Shown: in pieces, positions 8,729 to 17,827 of the stretch
How positions within the stretch are numbered: position 1 is the stretch's first letter
Layout: each line of letters starts with the position of its first letter
Assembly (NCBI GenBank): GCA_002840905.1
Contig: PHDD01000013.1
Coordinates: forward strand, 1 to 64,000
Direction: 5' to 3'
Source of the DNA: Bacteroidetes bacterium HGW-Bacteroidetes-4
Lineage (GTDB): Bacteria; Bacteroidota; Bacteroidia; Bacteroidales; SZUA-534
Length of the DNA stretch: 64,000 bases
Position numbers and translations under genes: made by a program
The notes under the pieces: generated by a model
Told to the model about the DNA's origin: nothing
Seen by the model: the letters and a program-made list of their open reading frames with translations, nothing else
The model's database searches: none

Positions 8729-10393
8729 TTAATTTTTCTTTTTTCCCCAATAGGTTGCATTAAGGTTTTTTTCAGTTCCTGCATAAACAAAGGTTACACA
8801 GCGTGGAGTTGCTTCCCAATCGACTTCTCGTTCAACGCAAACAATAACGTTTCCCAGCGTAAGATACTTTGTTGAGGCATCGTAACTCCAATTACCTGTA
8901 AGAGCCCCTGTAATAGTGCCGTCGGCATTAAGACTTAGAGAAGTAGCTCCATTTTGCTGGCCATAGCTGTATTTAAGGTTAATGTGCTCCCAAGTTCCAA
9001 TTAAAGAGTCTTTGGTAATGTTACCGTAATCAGGAACCGCTGCATAGCGTTCGGGTAAAGCTATTGGCCAAAGGTTGTCGGGTTCGCTTACCGATGCCGG
9101 ACACCAAACAATGCGTCGTACGTGCCCCATCATAATGGCATTGGAATAAGCGTTGCCACCAACGTTTTCAGGCAATCGACCCTGCGACATGTAAAACCAT
9201 TCATCGGTATTTTCTTTTTGAAAAACAGCACAGTGTGATATGCCAACCCATCCGTAGCTCAGGTTAAATTTGTATGGGTGGGTTACAATTGGGTAGCAGT
9301 CACCACGTCCATTGGTAAAATTGCGTCCGGTAATGTCATAGTAGGGTCCTTCGATGTTTGTACTTCGAACCACTCGAGTATTGTAAGGTACTGCAAGACC
9401 ATCGTATGCCATAAACAAATAGTAGTAACCCTCTTTGTATATTATTTCGGGCGCTTCGCTGCCTTGCCAACGCGACCCGTCGGTGCGTGTACCTATTCGC
9501 AAACCATACCGGGCTGTTAACTCACTAACACTACTTGCGTAAGGTTCCCCAAGTGTGTTTAAAGGCTTACCTGTGGTTGCATCGACCTGCAATAGGGCAA
9601 AACCGCTATGCCACGAGCCATGTATCAGGTAATGATTTCCTTCGGGTGTTACAATGTATGTTGGGTCGATGGCATTGTAGTAAAAATAGGCACTCCAATC
9701 CGATAAACTGGTACGACTGTAATCTTTACCCCTGTCTGAAGATGAACTGGTAACGAACCCTTTGTCGGTCCAGACAGCTCCGGCAGGATCGGTTGATTCG
9801 CACATACCGATAAAGGCACGTTCGGTCCAGCTTCCATCAAAGTTAACCGGAGTGTTGGCATTTCCGGTTTTGATGTAGTTATCGATAATTATACTGTAGT
9901 ACATCCGCAAAATATCTTTTCCGCCCACGTTAACCCGGCGCACTACCGGTGCCCAGTAACCGTATTTTATGTTTTCATTGGTAATGGCATTGAGCCCCAT
10001 ACGTAAACGAATGGCATTGAGCGAGTCGGCTACCCAGGAGGGGGCATCGTAAAAAGGCCCTCCTACCCAATCCCAATTAACCAAATCGGTTGAACGTTTG
10101 CCCTGAAAATGTCCATGTCCTTCGGCCTCATTACCATAGGAAGCATCAGTGCCATACATATAGTAATAGCCATTATAGTAGGCAACCGATGGATCGTGTA
10201 CATTGGCCAGGTTCCACTTGTTTCGGTTTGTCCACGAGGCTATCGGTGAATAATCGTCGGCATAGGTTGGAATGGTAAAATGTGCAAGGGTATCGGGTTC
10301 ATTCTCTTCAGGTTCCACTCCATTATCTTCACATCCTACAAAAGAAAAAGCAAATAGGGTGATGGGTAAAATCAATAAATACTTTAATCTCAT
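8729..10393 (-). CDS. GH43 lipoprotein, endo-arabinanase with C-terminal domain
   Basis: A 554-residue lipoprotein; the start at 10393 gives a signal peptide with lipobox FVGC (Cys21), whereas the frame opens three codons earlier. The five-bladed GH43 propeller spans about 45-430 with catalytic D67 (VHDP), D243 (AIDP) and E313 (SEAP). Residues about 455-554 form a small beta-barrel module starting SLIGTWEH, resembling the C-terminal lipocalin-like domain found on Bacteroidota endo-arabinanases. An acidic linker (EPEENEPD) follows the lipidated cysteine, resembling the lipoprotein export signal rich in D/E that sends proteins to the cell surface. It therefore probably cuts arabinan outside the cell and feeds SusCD. 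It follows susD by 87 bp. Confidence 0.9.
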   Translation of the reverse strand: MRLKYLLILPITLFAFSFVGCEDNGVEPEENEPDTLAHFTIPTYADDYSPIASWTNRNKWNLANVHDPSVAYYNGYYYMYGTDASYGNEAEGHGHFQGKRSTDLVNWDWVGGPFYDAPSWVADSLNAIRLRMGLNAITNENIKYGYWAPVVRRVNVGGKDILRMYYSIIIDNYIKTGNANTPVNFDGSWTERAFIGMCESTDPAGAVWTDKGFVTSSSSDRGKDYSRTSLSDWSAYFYYNAIDPTYIVTPEGNHYLIHGSWHSGFALLQVDATTGKPLNTLGEPYASSVSELTARYGLRIGTRTDGSRWQGSEAPEIIYKEGYYYLFMAYDGLAVPYNTRVVRSTNIEGPYYDITGRNFTNGRGDCYPIVTHPYKFNLSYGWVGISHCAVFQKENTDEWFYMSQGRLPENVGGNAYSNAIMMGHVRRIVWCPASVSEPDNLWPIALPERYAAVPDYGNITKDSLIGTWEHINLKYSYGQQNGATSLSLNADGTITGALTGNWSYDASTKYLTLGNVIVCVEREVDWEATPRCVTFVYAGTEKNLNATYWGKKKN

Positions 10394-10480
10394 ATCAAAC
10401 ATGTTAACTTATTGTAAAACTTCCTTATCAACCTACAAAAATAAGTTGATAAGGAAGTTACTAAATTAAGAGAATAATCG

Positions 10481-12235
10481 CTACTCAACAACAGGACGAA
10501 CAGACCATTTAGCTAAGAAAGCAGGACCATTATCTTCATTTTTGTTTGCTGAATTACCCACAAGGTTGGGGTTAGCATTCAGCGTAGATTGAAATATGGG
10601 AAAGTATTCATGCCCATTAGTATAGTATTGGAACGAAGAAGCACTAGCGGTTTCAGCAGTAAGTTCTTCGGTTGAGGCTGTGCCATCGAGCTTATAATAA
10701 CCATGTTGTACCAACTGGTTCAAACGAGCTGCATCGTAAAAGAACCCCCAACGGAGCAAGTCGATACCACGACCATTCTCACAACCAAATTCTTTTGGAC
10801 GTTCCACATTTGCAATCTGCTCAAAAAGATGATCAGCGGTCGGGAAATCTGCAAGTTGAAGGTCTGGAAGCGCAACGCGACGACGTACTTCGTTAATGTA
10901 ATCGATTGCCGTTTGTGTTGGACCATTAACTTCATTTTCACATTCAGCTGCCCGAAGTAAAACATCGCTGTATCGCATCAGGCGTAAGTTGATGCCACAG
11001 TGTAATCCGTTTGTAATAGCACTATAGATGTTATTTCTTGCATTGGTGAACTTTGCTATAGATATTCCTCCTTGTGAAGTATTTGATAATGGAGTTGCCG
11101 TTATGTCTTCCTGATAGATGGTGTTACTACGCGGATCTCCATTCGGATATGCTGCAGTATTCAGGCCGGCATAGCTGTTGTATTCAGCTTCGTAAGTAAC
11201 CAAGGTCCAATACAAGCGCGGATCAAGACGACCATCGGTACTGTTTTCTTTTTTGAACAAGTTGTACAACCAAGGTGAGCCAGCCAGGTCGCCCCAGCTA
11301 CCTAAATCCTGAGAAGCATAATTGCTTTCAACCGCATGACCCTGAGTTGCTTCCGAACTAATATTAACCGGAGTCCACTCTTCGTCGGTACCACCTGTAC
11401 CATAATCCATAAATTGAACTTCGAAAAGACTTTCTGAATTGTTTTCATATTGTGCGCCTTCCCTGAAGTTATCGCCATAATCGGCGGTAAGTTCATAATG
11501 TCCGTATTTGCCGGCAATAATGTCTTTCAAAACAATCAAGGCCGTGTCAAATTTATGGCGGAACATTAGGGAACGAGCCAAATAACCGGCAGCAGCGCCG
11601 CGTGTAGCTCGTCCTTGAGCCCACTCGCCTCCCTCATCACGTGATGGCAACATTTGCATGGCTTTTTTAAGATCAGCATCAATTTGGTCAAACACATCGT
11701 CTTGTGTATTGTTTGATGCATACATGGTGTTGATGTCTGAATAATCTGCATAGTCTGTAATCAATGGAACAGTCTGGTAATAAGTTGCCAATTCATAGTA
11801 AGCCAATGATCTGAGGAAGAGGGCTTGTCCGGCTATCTGATTGTAGGCATCTTCCGACATATCGACACCATCAACTTTCGACAATACAAAGTTGGTACGG
11901 TTTACAACGTGGTAGTTGTCGCGCCAAATCCATTCGTCACCAATTCCAATGGTACCCGGAGAATTGAGGTTATCGTATTCCAAATACCATTGTTGCGATG
12001 AGTTCCAGACTTCGTCGCCACGCACCGCATCGAGGGTGTATCCAACGCGGGCAAAGGTTCCTTCGAGGCGTATACGGTTGTAGCAGGCAATGATAGCTTC
12101 CTGAAGTTCCAATTCAGAATCACCAAAATCGTAGGTTGTCTGATTGTTCGGATTCTGAACATCGAGTTCGTCATTGCAGGCCGTAAAGCCTCCAATAAAC
12201 ACCAACATTATTAGAATTATCGTTAAACTTTTCAT
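10481..12235 (-). CDS. susD: SusD/RagB-family glycan-binding lipoprotein
   Basis: A 584-residue outer-membrane lipoprotein (lipobox GGFTAC, Cys20) that forms the lid over its SusC partner and binds incoming glycan. It has the family's TPR-rich helical fold: the N-terminal SusD-like domain (CYNRIRLE..., ALFLRSLAYYEL) and C-terminal RagB segment (LMRYSDVLLRAAECENE, ERPKEFGCENGRGIDLLRWG) are both clear. It starts 26 bp downstream of susC, the usual tight susCD arrangement. Substrate assignment to arabinan or arabino-oligosaccharides rests on the neighbouring GH51/GH43/GH127 genes and the adjoining ara operon, not on this sequence. The symbol is a family name only. Confidence 0.96.
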   Translation of the reverse strand: MKSLTIILIMLVFIGGFTACNDELDVQNPNNQTTYDFGDSELELQEAIIACYNRIRLEGTFARVGYTLDAVRGDEVWNSSQQWYLEYDNLNSPGTIGIGDEWIWRDNYHVVNRTNFVLSKVDGVDMSEDAYNQIAGQALFLRSLAYYELATYYQTVPLITDYADYSDINTMYASNNTQDDVFDQIDADLKKAMQMLPSRDEGGEWAQGRATRGAAAGYLARSLMFRHKFDTALIVLKDIIAGKYGHYELTADYGDNFREGAQYENNSESLFEVQFMDYGTGGTDEEWTPVNISSEATQGHAVESNYASQDLGSWGDLAGSPWLYNLFKKENSTDGRLDPRLYWTLVTYEAEYNSYAGLNTAAYPNGDPRSNTIYQEDITATPLSNTSQGGISIAKFTNARNNIYSAITNGLHCGINLRLMRYSDVLLRAAECENEVNGPTQTAIDYINEVRRRVALPDLQLADFPTADHLFEQIANVERPKEFGCENGRGIDLLRWGFFYDAARLNQLVQHGYYKLDGTASTEELTAETASASSFQYYTNGHEYFPIFQSTLNANPNLVGNSANKNEDNGPAFLAKWSVRPVVE

Positions 12236-12261
12236 ATCGATATTGTATTAAAATTAAATTT

Positions 12262-15200
12262 TTAGAATGAGAAGTGAGCCCCAAACATAATGGTTCGTGG
12301 AGTTGGATACGAAGCGTAGTTGTATCCCGGGGTGAACGTACCTCCGGCAAAGTCAACATTGTAGCCTTTGTATTTCGACAGGGTTGCCAAATTCTGACCC
12401 GACGCGTAAATACGAAGTCCTTTAACATAGCCGCTAAACCAGCTGTCAGGAAAATTATAACCCAATTCAACATTGGCAATTTTCAGATAAGATGCATTTT
12501 GTATAAAACGCTCGCTGAAATAATCGTTGGTAACTGCACCTTCGGGTTTGTATGATACACGAGGCACATTGGTGCTTGTGTTCTCAGGAGTCCATGCATT
12601 CAATAAATCAGCGCTCTTGTTGAGTGAACCCAGTGAGCTATGCAGCGTAAGATCAACAAAATCAACCGCTTTAAAACCTGCTGCCCCATATGTGGATATA
12701 CTCAAATCAAAACCTTTCCATTCGGCACGTATGTTCAGTCCAAAATTAACATTCGGCAAACCACTACCCAGATAGGTTTGGTCAGCAGAGTTAATTTGAC
12801 CGTCGGGCACACCCGTTAATTTACCCTCAGCATCAAAACCATTAATATCGGCATATATCACATCACCCGGTTTTGCTCCGTTTTGAGTAATGTAATTGCC
12901 TTCGGAATTCACTCGGGTATCAATCTCTCCCTGAGACTGGAAGATTCCCTGATAAACATAACCGTAGAATGAACCCACTTCACGACCTACCTCTGTGCGA
13001 GAAAAACCATCGGTGCGAGGTTCACCTGAAACACCTAACTTTGTAACCTCGTTTTTGAGGGTTGATAAGTTTGCCGAAACATCAAACTTAACAGGGTTAT
13101 TATGATTGTGATAGGCAAGCAGGAACTCAAGGCCTGAGTTTACCATAGTTGCAGCGTTCATTGTAACTGTTCCGTTGGTAGCTCCAGCATTAGTTGGGAC
13201 GGCAACTTCATAAAGAAGGTCTTCTGATGTAGATTTATACCAGTCGAAAGTAAATTCCAACTGGTTGTTTAACATAGCCAGATCGAAACCAAAATCCAAT
13301 GTTTTCTTCTTTTCCCATCGGATGGCTGTGTTTACATAGTTTGAAATGGCTGAACCGGTAACTTTATTATTTCCAAAGCTATAAGTATAGTTACCTCTCG
13401 ACATCACATCCATATATTGATATTCACCAATGTTCTCATTACCCAGTACACCATAACTACCACGTAGTTTGAATAGGTTGACCGTAGATTCAGCTACGGG
13501 GAAGAAGCTCTCGCGATCGATACGCCAGCCTGCTGATACAGAAGGAAACCAATCCCAACGATCTTCTGAAGAAAGACGGCTGGAACCATCACGACGTGCG
13601 GTTGCCGAAATAAGGTATTTCTCATCAAAATCGTAGTTAATACGACCAATATATGAGGCTAAAACGTGTTCGCTTTCATAGCTGGTTGCCGATGTTTCCT
13701 CTGCGTTGTTTACCTGCAGGTAATAGGGCTCCGGCATATTCACACCCTTACCCGTAAGTGTGTGAAAAAGTTCACGTTCAAAGGTTTGCCCAACCACCAC
13801 ATTGATGTGATTGCTCCCCATATTTCCGTCGTAGTTTATGGTGTTTTCTACCAGTGCATCGCTATAGCTACGATAGCCCTCTTCCAGGTTTTCATTGCTT
13901 TTTGACAGGTAGTTTGTTGTACTTTGTATAAAAGCAGGAACGAATGTAAAATCTTTTGCAATAGTTTTGCTGTACGACAGGTTAAGGTTGTAATTTAACT
14001 TGTGATTGCTTGATTGGAGCCCAAGCATTTCAATGAAATCAACCGTTGATGAACCGGAAGCAACCACGCGATCAACAATGGAATTTCTTTTTAGTAAACT
14101 ATTGGTAAGCAATACGTTCGTTACGCGCAAGTCTCCATGAACATCGTCATAATAAGTACCAAACCCGTACGAGTCGTAGCTGTAACCTGACGCGGCCGAA
14201 ATTTTGTCGTCAAGAACCCAGGTCGATTCATCGTATGCCTTTATGGTTGGCGGCAATAAAAGGGCTGAAGCCATTACCGGGTATTGTGCACCGTACAAAC
14301 CCTGAACATACTCATTGGCATTACTCAGGGCCATATTGTCCTGATCGCTGTGACTATAAACAATATTTGTTTTGAATTTGATGAATTTAACATCCATACT
14401 GTTATTGATACGGGCCGTATACCGATCGAAATTTGGACCGGCACCTACCATTGTTCCATTTTGACTATAATAATCAATACCAATATTATATGTATTGTTT
14501 TCGCCTCCTCCAGACATGTTAATGTTGTGATTCTGACGGATACCTGTTTTGAATGCCTCATCGAACCAATTGGTGTTTACTTTAGCTGAACCATCGGCAT
14601 TATACAAATAATTTTCGCTTGCCGGATCGTAACCGGAAGGAGCATCCATACCACTATTCGTGTAGGCCATGTTGATGTATTGTCCATATTGTTCCGAATT
14701 CATAACATCGTACACCCCATTCTGTACCCGGTCGAAACCCAGGTAGCCACTATAGTCAATCTTCATGGGCTGGTTCTTTTTACCTTGCTTTGTGGTAATG
14801 ATAACCACGCCATTAGCAGCCCGCGAACCGTAAATTGCGGCAGCAGAAGCATCCTTGAGTATTTGAAGGCTTTCAATATCGTTTGGTGAGAAATCGCGTA
14901 TGGTTGTTCCCATGGGTACACCATCGATAACATATAGCGGCGACGTATTACCAAATGAACCAATACCCCGGATACGCACCGTAGGGTCAGCTCCCGGTTG
15001 TCCGTCGCTGGTAATTTGCACCCCGGCAACTTTTCCTTCAAGCATTGTTGAAATGTTTGAGTGGGATACTTTCTTCATGTCCTCGGTATTAACAACGGCC
15101 ACTGAGCCGGTAAGGTCAACCTTGCGTTGTGTACCGTAACCTATAACTACCACTTGTTCGATTCCAATTAAATCAGAAACCAATGTGATGGTACCAAGTT

Positions 15201-15504
15201 CAGTCCGTCCTTCAATAGGTACTTCAACACTTTTAAATCCTATAAAAGAAACAATTAGTGTAGCATCTGAAGGAACTGAAAGCTGGAAGCTACCATTAGC
15301 ATCGGAAATAGTACCCATGGAAGTACCTTTTTGTATTACACTTGCGCCGGGAAGCGGTTCTCCGTTTTCATCAACGACTTTACCTTTTACAGTAATGTCG
15401 TCTGTTTGAGCTATTGTCCTCTGGTCAGCATCATTGTTGCCTTCGGCGTAGGTTGCCGGTACAAGAGCCAGCAATCCCAAAAGAATTAAATATAAATATT
15501 TCAT
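12262..15504 (-). CDS. susC: SusC/RagA TonB-linked outer-membrane transporter
   Basis: A 1080-residue TonB-dependent importer. After a signal peptide (1-20) comes a carboxypeptidase-regulatory-like domain (about 37-115, VKGKVVDENGEPLPGASV), then the plug (IEQVVVIGYGTQRKVDLTGSV onwards) and a 22-strand barrel ending in the outer-membrane signature with terminal Phe (FGAHFSF). It works with the downstream SusD to import arabinan fragments using proton motive force via TonB. It lies second in the operon, 25 bp after the surface-binding lipoprotein gene. Full length for the family, with no frameshift seen. Confidence 0.97.
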   Translation of the reverse strand: MKYLYLILLGLLALVPATYAEGNNDADQRTIAQTDDITVKGKVVDENGEPLPGASVIQKGTSMGTISDANGSFQLSVPSDATLIVSFIGFKSVEVPIEGRTELGTITLVSDLIGIEQVVVIGYGTQRKVDLTGSVAVVNTEDMKKVSHSNISTMLEGKVAGVQITSDGQPGADPTVRIRGIGSFGNTSPLYVIDGVPMGTTIRDFSPNDIESLQILKDASAAAIYGSRAANGVVIITTKQGKKNQPMKIDYSGYLGFDRVQNGVYDVMNSEQYGQYINMAYTNSGMDAPSGYDPASENYLYNADGSAKVNTNWFDEAFKTGIRQNHNINMSGGGENNTYNIGIDYYSQNGTMVGAGPNFDRYTARINNSMDVKFIKFKTNIVYSHSDQDNMALSNANEYVQGLYGAQYPVMASALLLPPTIKAYDESTWVLDDKISAASGYSYDSYGFGTYYDDVHGDLRVTNVLLTNSLLKRNSIVDRVVASGSSTVDFIEMLGLQSSNHKLNYNLNLSYSKTIAKDFTFVPAFIQSTTNYLSKSNENLEEGYRSYSDALVENTINYDGNMGSNHINVVVGQTFERELFHTLTGKGVNMPEPYYLQVNNAEETSATSYESEHVLASYIGRINYDFDEKYLISATARRDGSSRLSSEDRWDWFPSVSAGWRIDRESFFPVAESTVNLFKLRGSYGVLGNENIGEYQYMDVMSRGNYTYSFGNNKVTGSAISNYVNTAIRWEKKKTLDFGFDLAMLNNQLEFTFDWYKSTSEDLLYEVAVPTNAGATNGTVTMNAATMVNSGLEFLLAYHNHNNPVKFDVSANLSTLKNEVTKLGVSGEPRTDGFSRTEVGREVGSFYGYVYQGIFQSQGEIDTRVNSEGNYITQNGAKPGDVIYADINGFDAEGKLTGVPDGQINSADQTYLGSGLPNVNFGLNIRAEWKGFDLSISTYGAAGFKAVDFVDLTLHSSLGSLNKSADLLNAWTPENTSTNVPRVSYKPEGAVTNDYFSERFIQNASYLKIANVELGYNFPDSWFSGYVKGLRIYASGQNLATLSKYKGYNVDFAGGTFTPGYNYASYPTPRTIMFGAHFSF

Positions 15505-15529
15505 AGTCTAAATATTTTTTATCATAGTG

Positions 15530-17218
15530 TTATTCAACTGATGTTATATCGAGGTAAGCTCCCTCAATTACAAGTGCTGTAGTTAAGTCAGAACTATTTA
15601 CAGTTATCCCTTCATATTTTTGGAAATGGGTCTCGCTATTAGCGTATGTAACATTGTATAGTATATCAGCCGTATTGTCTCCGTTATTGGTAATTGTGAT
15701 TTCAATATACGAATCATTAATACTTGATGTAAACACATCCCAATTCCAGTCTGATGTTAATATAGCAGTAGCATATCCATCGCCCCATCCAAAGTTATCC
15801 ATACGGACTACAGCATACTCTGCCATGTTCGTTTTGCGAAGAATGGTACTTGGGCTATGCCAATTTGCAGCATTATCGGAGTAACATTTCATTTTAAAAG
15901 TCCTGCTTTCCCCTGAAGGGACTGGATAGTTATTTGAGAATTTTGTCCACCATGCGGTCAACAAATCAGTACCTACCTGATAGGTTCCTCCTACCACGTT
16001 GGTTATTGGGCACGTTGTTGTAACGGTGCTTGTTGCACCAACATAAGTGATAATAGCATCCTGCGCCCCATTTCCTCCCGGATTCTCAAAGCGAAGATTC
16101 TCATTTGGTAATACACCTGTTGTACCGTCAGAATAAGTAGCAGTTACAACCATGCCTGTAGGATCAAAAACTGGTGCAGCTGGTCCAGGGAAAGTATAAG
16201 TTGTTATATTGGGCAAAGTAGTAACCTCAAGAGCTGTAACCGCATTTGTTACTTCCAAAGTGTAGAAAGTTGATACGGCCTGGCTATATGCACCCTGCTT
16301 GGTTTTGCTATAAGCAACAACTATGGTCTTTTCTCCGACTGTAGTCATATCAGGAACCACATTGAATGTTATGTCTGAAGTATCAACTTCTGAAGAAGAA
16401 CCATCAGCAAAAGTAACGGTAGCAACGGCATCACCCCAAAAGTCCTCGTCGCCTAATTCAACAAAAGCAGGAGTTCCTTCCACTGCGATTGAAACAGGGG
16501 CTACATCCTCTACTGCAGTTACTTTTGAAGGTATGAGGTAGGCTTTTTTCATTTCAAAATAACTGCCATCACAAATTAAGAATGCTACGATATCAGCACT
16601 GGCAGAAACCGGCTGGTTATAGGTCATTACCAATTCTGTACCATTAGTTCCTTTAGCTTTGGCTGTTACAAACACATAGCCGGTAGCCGAGTGGTCAACG
16701 TCGATGGTAACCTGAGCACCTTGCATGGTTGTGCGAAAATCGTTCCAAATATCGCCATCTTCGTCGGTGTCGGGATAATTGTGAGCTATCAGGGCTAAGT
16801 TGAAATCAACGTTACCCCATCCATAGGCATCAGAACGGAGAACAAAGTATTCGGCATAGCCTTCGGCATCGCGTTCTGCAGTCGCAATGCAAAGGTTCCA
16901 GTTATTCCAGTTATTCACACCGGTACCATGGTTAATAAAATCCATATGCAATAATTTATTTGTAGGTACGGCAAAATAATCAGAGAAATAAGCCCACCAA
17001 CCGGCACTGTTATCTTCAGGTCCTACAATTGCGGTAGAAATGGTTAGGTAAGTTGTGTCACCTGTATTTGGTTTTGCAGCAGCAATAGAGTCAATTCTGT
17101 CTTGCAGGTCAGCGGGCGCATCAATTGAATAAATATCCAAATCATCGCACCCAACTAAGCCAAATGCTACCAAAATTGATGCGCTCAAAACGAACATCAT
17201 TAGTTTAGTTGTTTTCAT
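15530..17218 (-). CDS. Surface glycan-binding lipoprotein with duplicated binding module
   Basis: A 562-residue lipoprotein (lipobox LVGC, Cys24). Residues about 56-230 and 410-562 are copies of one beta-rich module: aligned pairs are WW 74-75/423-424, VP 84-85/433-434, NW 103-104/452-453 and EYFVLRSDAYGWG 123-135/EYAVVRMDNFGWG 467-479. The repeats are aromatic-rich, as carbohydrate-binding surfaces are. Between them lie two Ig-like domains (about 238-323 and 327-408; the ATVTFADG and VTATYSDGTTG patterns resemble bacterial Ig-like group 3). I do not recognise the module as a named CBM. As first gene of the PUL, directly before susC, it probably binds arabinan at the cell surface. SGBP genes more often follow susD. 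Its start region is tandemly duplicated. Confidence 0.88.
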   Translation of the reverse strand: MKTTKLMMFVLSASILVAFGLVGCDDLDIYSIDAPADLQDRIDSIAAAKPNTGDTTYLTISTAIVGPEDNSAGWWAYFSDYFAVPTNKLLHMDFINHGTGVNNWNNWNLCIATAERDAEGYAEYFVLRSDAYGWGNVDFNLALIAHNYPDTDEDGDIWNDFRTTMQGAQVTIDVDHSATGYVFVTAKAKGTNGTELVMTYNQPVSASADIVAFLICDGSYFEMKKAYLIPSKVTAVEDVAPVSIAVEGTPAFVELGDEDFWGDAVATVTFADGSSSEVDTSDITFNVVPDMTTVGEKTIVVAYSKTKQGAYSQAVSTFYTLEVTNAVTALEVTTLPNITTYTFPGPAAPVFDPTGMVVTATYSDGTTGVLPNENLRFENPGGNGAQDAIITYVGATSTVTTTCPITNVVGGTYQVGTDLLTAWWTKFSNNYPVPSGESRTFKMKCYSDNAANWHSPSTILRKTNMAEYAVVRMDNFGWGDGYATAILTSDWNWDVFTSSINDSYIEITITNNGDNTADILYNVTYANSETHFQKYEGITVNSSDLTTALVIEGAYLDITSVE

Positions 17219-17243
17219 AAATCCCTAGTTTAGTTGTTTTCAT
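17201..17243 (-). repeat. 25-bp-period duplication of the SGBP start, with upstream mini-frame
   Basis: TAGTTTAGTTGTTTTCATA (17201-17219) is repeated exactly at 17226-17244. On the minus strand this means the start of the SGBP gene (ATGAAAACAACTAAACTA) occurs twice, 25 bp apart. The upstream copy is out of frame: its ATG at 17243 opens a 12-codon frame, MKTTKLGIYENN, whose TAA ends at 17205, overlapping the real start at 17218. Ribosomes starting there would terminate 11 bases past the true start codon, allowing either interference or coupled reinitiation. Confidence 0.75.
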
Positions 17244-17364
17244 ATATTAAAATTAGATTTAATTCATATTATATTTTATGTTTATACATTGTATTAGTTT
17301 TTTTCAATCCGGTATAAAATTAATTTTAAGCATTCTTAACAAAGTGTACTGATAGGTATTTGAG

Positions 17365-17374
17365 GTGGACAAAT
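17365..17374 (+). promoter_or_regulatory. Candidate operator half-site GTGGACAAAT, copy 1
   Basis: GTGGACAAAT occurs here and 270 bp away at 17635, and again in inverse orientation upstream of araR (31509-31518). Recurrence in both control regions of the arabinan and arabinose operons suggests a shared regulator site. Which protein binds (HTCS, AraR or a global CRP-like regulator) is not determined. Confidence 0.4.
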
Positions 17375-17633
17375 GGATAAAAATGCAAAAACAGAACCTA
17401 TCTAAGCTGCTGTTACCCTATTAAATATTGTTATTTAGCCAAAACACGCTACTTGATTAAATTCCCCCCTTTAAGAAACTTTCAAATTATTCAAAACTAA
17501 AACTAACAACGGGTAAACTAACAAGTACGGTTATTTTTTAATATAAGGCCTATACACAAGCTTACTCAAGCACATGAACTACATGGCAAACAATTACTTA
17601 ATAAAATTTTATTCCTAATACACAGGTAAATTA

Positions 17634-17645
17634 AGTGGACAAATA
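17634..17645 (+). promoter_or_regulatory. Candidate operator half-site AGTGGACAAATA, copy 2
   Basis: These 12 bases are identical to the reverse complement of 31507-31518 in the araR upstream region. The site lies about 180 bp before the HTCS start codon and about 390 bp from the first PUL gene. Exact 12-base identity between two control regions of one pathway is unlikely by chance, but no binding evidence exists. Confidence 0.45.
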
Positions 17646-17827
17646 GTTCTATTGGAAAAAATTCCGATTTGCGTTTCGAAACAAATTCCTTTATGTGCGT
17701 GTAAAAAAACTCTTAATTTTTAACAAAATTCTTTCTCAAACATCATTAACAAACCCAAATGAAAGCAGCTTTCGGCATTAGAATAATTTGATAAGAATTT
17801 GTATTTTTAGGAGGTAAAAAAAACAAC

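Larger units (their letters stand above)
17219..17827. promoter_or_regulatory. Divergent control region between PUL and HTCS
   Basis: This 609-bp AT-rich region separates the minus-strand PUL from the plus-strand HTCS and must contain both promoters. No gene is supported apart from the mini-frame at its left edge. Two copies of GTGGACAAAT lie at 17365-17374 and 17635-17644 in the same orientation. The first is also inside an inverted repeat ATTTG-N7-CAAAT (17358-17374). A minus-strand TAGTTTTG (17492-17499) matches the -7 consensus but would give a leader of about 250 bases, so its use for the PUL is uncertain. Confidence 0.6.

Noticed and set aside
12171-12479. Long secondary reading frames inside susC and susD (here 102 codons antiphase)
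   Set aside because: They lie in another frame of clearly coding DNA, lack family features and are explained as shadows.
17492-17499. Minus-strand TAGTTTTG as the PUL promoter
   Set aside because: It matches the -7 consensus but would leave a leader of about 250 bases and has no proper -33 element; not listed as a separate feature.
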